From the NCBI GenBank assembly GCA_963965975.1, contig OZ014421.1:5879001-5943000 (forward strand): a DNA stretch of 64,000 nt, read 5' to 3'. Position numbers and translations under genes: made by a program. Numbering within the stretch: the first letter of the stretch is position 1; every line of letters begins with the position of its first letter. Shown piece after piece: positions 60,469 through 64,000 of the stretch. Under the pieces are notes generated by a model. It did not search any database. It was given only the letters and a program-made list of their open reading frames with translations, and was not told the origin of the DNA. The stretch is from Xestospongia bergquistia (Eukaryota > Porifera > Demospongiae > Haplosclerida > Petrosiidae).

Positions 60469-62473
60469 ATGTTGACTGCCTTTGCTGTGTTCATACTATT
60501 CAGTAATATTGTGTTGTCTCAAGTACAGATTGGTAAGTTAAGTGAGGCTATGTTTATAATTCTATTACCTTACTCTGTACAGATTCAGTTCAATACAACA
60601 TATTTTATGCTGTTTCTTTTGATGGTTCTAACCTCACTAATACTAGTTCAGAATGTATAGTGATTGGATCTGGTGGTAGTTTGAGATGTTTAAATGGTAC
60701 TGGTAAACTAGTTGATGGAGACATTGGTCCAATGAACTCAATATCTGATAACCTGGGAGAATTCTTTGCTTTTAGTAGATACTCGGTAAATGGTATTGGA
60801 AGAATTAGCTTTAACTTTCCTAATTCTACTTCTGTATCAAGTGTGGTTATCTATTTCTTTAACTCACCTAATGACTCCATTGGACTACCTATGATCAGTC
60901 TTTATGATGTGAGTAGTCAACCTCTTAGCTATGTCTTTGACAACAATAAAAATCTCACACAAAATGACTCTCAACTGAGAAATGTCACTCTCAATATAAC
61001 ACAATTAACAAGTACAGTTCAATTTGATTTTATCTTCAATACTAGTATAATTGACTGGTTATTAATAAGTGAAGTCAAGTTTTATAATAGTAAGTTAATA
61101 TATAAACTATTGATATATCATTAATACATTATCATATACTAGACACTCCAATAACCTCAATGGACAACATTGTCTTCCACGGTGGTCGCACACTAAATGT
61201 GATCATAGGACCAAACAACCTTCAGTCTTCAGTCAATATCTCCTGTACAGTAGTCAATGATGGTTCCTTTGAGTGGCAATGGCAATATAATGAGAGTATT
61301 CCTGATCGTTTACAAATATTAATAGGAGACGCTACAAGAACCAGTATACTAACTATTAATAAACTCAGATATAGTGATGCTGGGAATTATACTTGTATTG
61401 CAAAGCTTTCAATAGGAACAGAGAACAATACAAGAGACACAAAATTAGAATTAACGGGTAATGATTATTAATAATATTTAAATTAGTAACACTAATTCTT
61501 GTTTTAGTTGACATTATTGCTATACCTAACAAAATGGTATCAGTTACTATTGGAGATAATGTCACTCTATCATGTGAAGTCTATGGATATCTACCACCTA
61601 ATATTACTATAATATGGAACTATGATACTGGAAGGATTAATAATGGAGAACGATATAATATTGCAACAAATACTGGATCATTAATGGCAATTGATTTCAA
61701 TGGCAATACTACCAATAGTATTGTCAGTAATCTTACAATATATAATGTAAATAGCAGTGATAATGGGACATATACTTGTATGATGTTAGGAACATTGCTA
61801 CAAGCAACAATCAGTTTAAATGGTAAGTTTATTTATAGTTAAAATAACATTATTATGTGTTTTTTTATGCCCACATTTATGCAAATGTCACTGACACCTT
61901 TTCATAGTCATCAGTGTTACTACATCCATTAGCACACTGTCAATTGGTACAATACCTACAAGCATTAATACACCCACTAGTGATGTAACTCCTATTACTT
62001 CTATTAGTGGTACTAGTTTAACTCCTTCAGCTGATGTAACTCCTACCGCTAACAATATACCAATTAATCTTGAGATAATTATAGTAGCCATTGTGATATT
62101 TCTAATGCTCCTTGCTGTAGTGACCATTGTACTTCTTTGTTGGTTAATAAAACAATACAAGAAGAAACAAAGACATGATACTTATCATGTCTTACAGGAA
62201 ACAGAGACAAACAAAAACAAACAAGCTACAGACATTGATGATATTGATCAGGTGTACACAGTTGTTATGAAAGACAAATGTCCTGAACTACCACCTACAT
62301 ATCTCTTGTCAGAAGACACCGTTGATCACACTAAAAACACAAATCAACAAGAAGAATATCACATTTTAAACAATCCATTGTATGTAAAACAAGATGAAGT
62401 CACTGAAGTATATTCTCATGCTCATCATATCAATGATGAAGCTAAAGAGCTAACTCATCAAATACCAGATTAG
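60469..62473 (+). CDS. Kinase-less receptor 6 (discoidin-like + 2 Ig + TM + Tyr tail)
   Basis: Exons 60469-60532, 60583-61089, 61143-61457, 61508-61822 and 61908-62473; 588 residues, all joins phase 1. Signal peptide MLTAFAVFILFSNIVLS. The discoidin-like domain runs from FDGSNLTNTSSEC to DWLLISEVKFYN; Gly of the usual SSGC is Glu here. Ig1 has NISCTVV...WQWQY...NYTCIAK and Ig2 has TLSCEVYGY...TYTCMML. The stalk is Ser/Thr-rich, and the membrane helix is VAIVIFLMLLAVVTIVLLCW. The tail contains YTVVMKDKCPELPPTYLL, EYHILNNPLYVKQ and VYSHAH, and ends at QIPD. A poly(A) signal lies 32 nt later (62505-62510). No kinase. It is the intact sister of receptor 5, whose tail is longer. Function unknown; a co-receptor, substrate or decoy for the nearby kinases is possible (inference). 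Confidence 0.88.
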
Positions 62474-62659
62474 ATCTGATTGGATTTAACAAAAGTATAA
62501 AACAAATAAAGTGATAACTATTTTTACATATGCTGAATTCATTTCTTTAAATTTGTTAATGTATTTTTAAAGGATGTGCCTATAGGTCTGGCTGAAAGTA
62601 ATACATTGCTGTGTATGGTTAATAATTAGGGGGTGGGGATCAGTTTAATTGCAACAAAG

Positions 62660-63189
62660 TACAAAGTACAATATTGGTATCAATTAATACAATACAGAGT
62701 ACACTGTCCATTGCTATAACTTCTGCCATTATACCTACAGCTAGTGAGGCCATAAGACTTGAAATTCTAATAGGAGCAGCTATAGCCATACTAGTTGTGA
62801 TAATACTACTCCTTTTAATAGTCATCACACTTTTATTGATAATAATACATCAAAAGAAGAAACAAAAAAATGATACTTGGATTGAAGAAGAATCAGAACA
62901 TGATGTTGCTACTATTAATGAAGACACAGTGTACTCCATTATCAATAGAGACAAAGATGTACCACCTGAAGTACCACCTCAATTATTTGATGATATTGAT
63001 GAATATGATAGTACTAGTGACTTGTACCAATTGAATGATCATTCATATGATTATGTTATAGCTAATAATCAAGTAGTGTTTGACATATTGGATAAACCTA
63101 GTAATAATGATAACTCTACAACTGTGTATTGTCTTCCTCATTATGAGTCTGTTAGTAATGTTATTGAACTATTATATGATCAAACTTAA
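62660..63189 (+). pseudogene. Orphan membrane/tail cassette, copy of receptor 4 exon
   Basis: Open frame almost identical to the last exon of receptor 4: stalk end, membrane helix (ILVVIILLLLIVITLLLIII), YSIINRDKDVPPEVPP, YDYVIANN, LLYDQT, stop. It has no signal peptide, discoidin-like or Ig exon of its own. Homology to receptor 4 starts near 62668 and continues past the stop into the spacer. An AG at 62658-62659 would open it in phase 1, so it could serve as an alternative last exon for receptor 6, but the tract before it is poor and receptor 6 has its own poly(A) signal first. Confidence 0.7.
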
Positions 63190-63737
63190 GATATTAATCC
63201 TCAAATATCACAATATTATGATATTATTACTAACATGATTGAATCTCCTGTTACTTTGATAATACAGAAAGTAGACTATGATTGTTGTTAATTAAAATAG
63301 TGTGGTCTTTTCTTTTTAAGTTTTATATCTTTATGTTTACTTTATTATTAGATTAATAATAACAAATACAAATTTATTATCATTTTATCACTCAAAGTTA
63401 TAGACAAAGTTAAGTTAATATTGTTGATGATTATTAATACTATTCTTTAATAAAGGTCTAACTATTAAAAACTAAAATAATAAAATACTAATTAAAATAA
63501 TTCATAATTATTACTTCATGAACTTCATTAGTTCAATGTATATTTGATTATATTAACTTAAAATGTTATTTAGAACTTAACTAAAGAATTAACAAGTTGT
63601 ATTTTTATTAATTACTCATAAACAAACTAAACACCCACATCATGCATTGCTTGTATTTTTATTACAAAATAATATATAAATTACTATAGTAGTAAGTTCT
63701 CATACACTCGACTATATTTGTTTAATATCAAGTCAAG
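63190..63737. other. Spacer before receptor 8, copy of 57529-58116
   Basis: Near-identical to the spacer between receptors 4 and 5, with a few substitutions and small indels. The AATAAA present at 57669 is altered here to AATTAAA. Confidence 0.7.
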
Positions 63738-64000
63738 ATGTTGACAGTCTTTACTGCTGTGTTCATACTATTTAGTAACACTGTGTTGTGTCATAGTAAG
63801 TAGATCAATATTTTCCTTGCCATAGTTCTGATATCATCTCTTGTACATGTAGATCCAGTTGAGTACAATATATTTTATTTTGTCTCTTTTGATGGTTCTA
63901 ACCTCACTAATACTAGTTCAGGATGTATAGTGATTGGATCTGGTGGTCGTTTGAGATGTTTAAATACTAATGGTAAACTAGTTGATGGAGACATTGGTCC
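63738..64000 (+). CDS. Receptor 8, 5' part only (runs off window)
   Basis: Signal-peptide exon 63738-63795 (MLTVFTAVFILFSNTVLCH), then exon 63853 onward beginning the discoidin-like domain (VEYNIFYFVSFDGSNLTN, RCLNTNGKLVDGDIG). Here the acceptor TGTAG is intact, unlike receptor 5. Whether a kinase follows cannot be seen. Confidence 0.85.

Overview
The window looks like nuclear DNA of an early-branching animal, most likely a demosponge (inference). It is AT-rich, genes are tightly packed on both strands, most introns are 45-200 bp with GT-AG borders, and the conserved genes are animal-specific (KIFAP3, TRIM45, MICAL, DHPS, receptor tyrosine kinases). Many microsatellites and ACATGTAC-type palindromes fill the spacers. 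I rebuilt exons by eye from reading frame, splice sites and intron phase. In most genes the summed exon lengths are a whole number of codons, which is a useful internal check.

Region 1 (1-32,600) holds housekeeping and signalling genes. On the minus strand at 1-7,720 is a gene that appears to join a divergent Nudix domain, a CCCH zinc finger and WD40 repeats; its 3' end lies outside the window. At 8,443-15,304 (minus) is the kinesin-2 adaptor KIFAP3 in 18 exons, with a tRNA-Leu(AAG) on the opposite strand inside one intron. A small WD40 gene (15,494-16,727, plus) starts 190 bp away, head to head. TRIM45 (16,864-18,438, minus) is a single exon. Two tandem MICAL-type flavin monooxygenase genes follow (plus). 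The first ends after the enzyme domain. The second seems to continue through 17 exons into a coiled, acidic region and a PUB domain, without CH or LIM domains. Deoxyhypusine synthase (29,048-32,564, minus) closes the region and faces the first receptor gene across about 205 bp.

Region 2 (32,770-64,000, plus) is a tandem array of one receptor family. Three genes are complete receptor tyrosine kinases: signal peptide, a discoidin-like beta-sandwich domain, one or two Ig domains, a membrane segment, a tyrosine- and proline-rich juxtamembrane region, and a kinase with the YxxxYY activation loop. Next come at least two intact genes with the same ectodomain and membrane segment but a short tyrosine-rich tail in place of the kinase, one damaged copy, one orphan membrane/tail cassette, and the start of a further gene that runs off the window. 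All ectodomain introns I could phase are phase 1, so domains can be lost, gained or skipped without shifting frame. Neighbouring copies are almost identical over some exons and introns, pointing to recent duplication and gene conversion.

The most interesting candidate system is this mix of catalytic receptors and kinase-less siblings. They share the outer domain and a juxtamembrane docking motif, so the kinase-less members could act as co-receptors, substrates or decoys for the kinases next door (inference).
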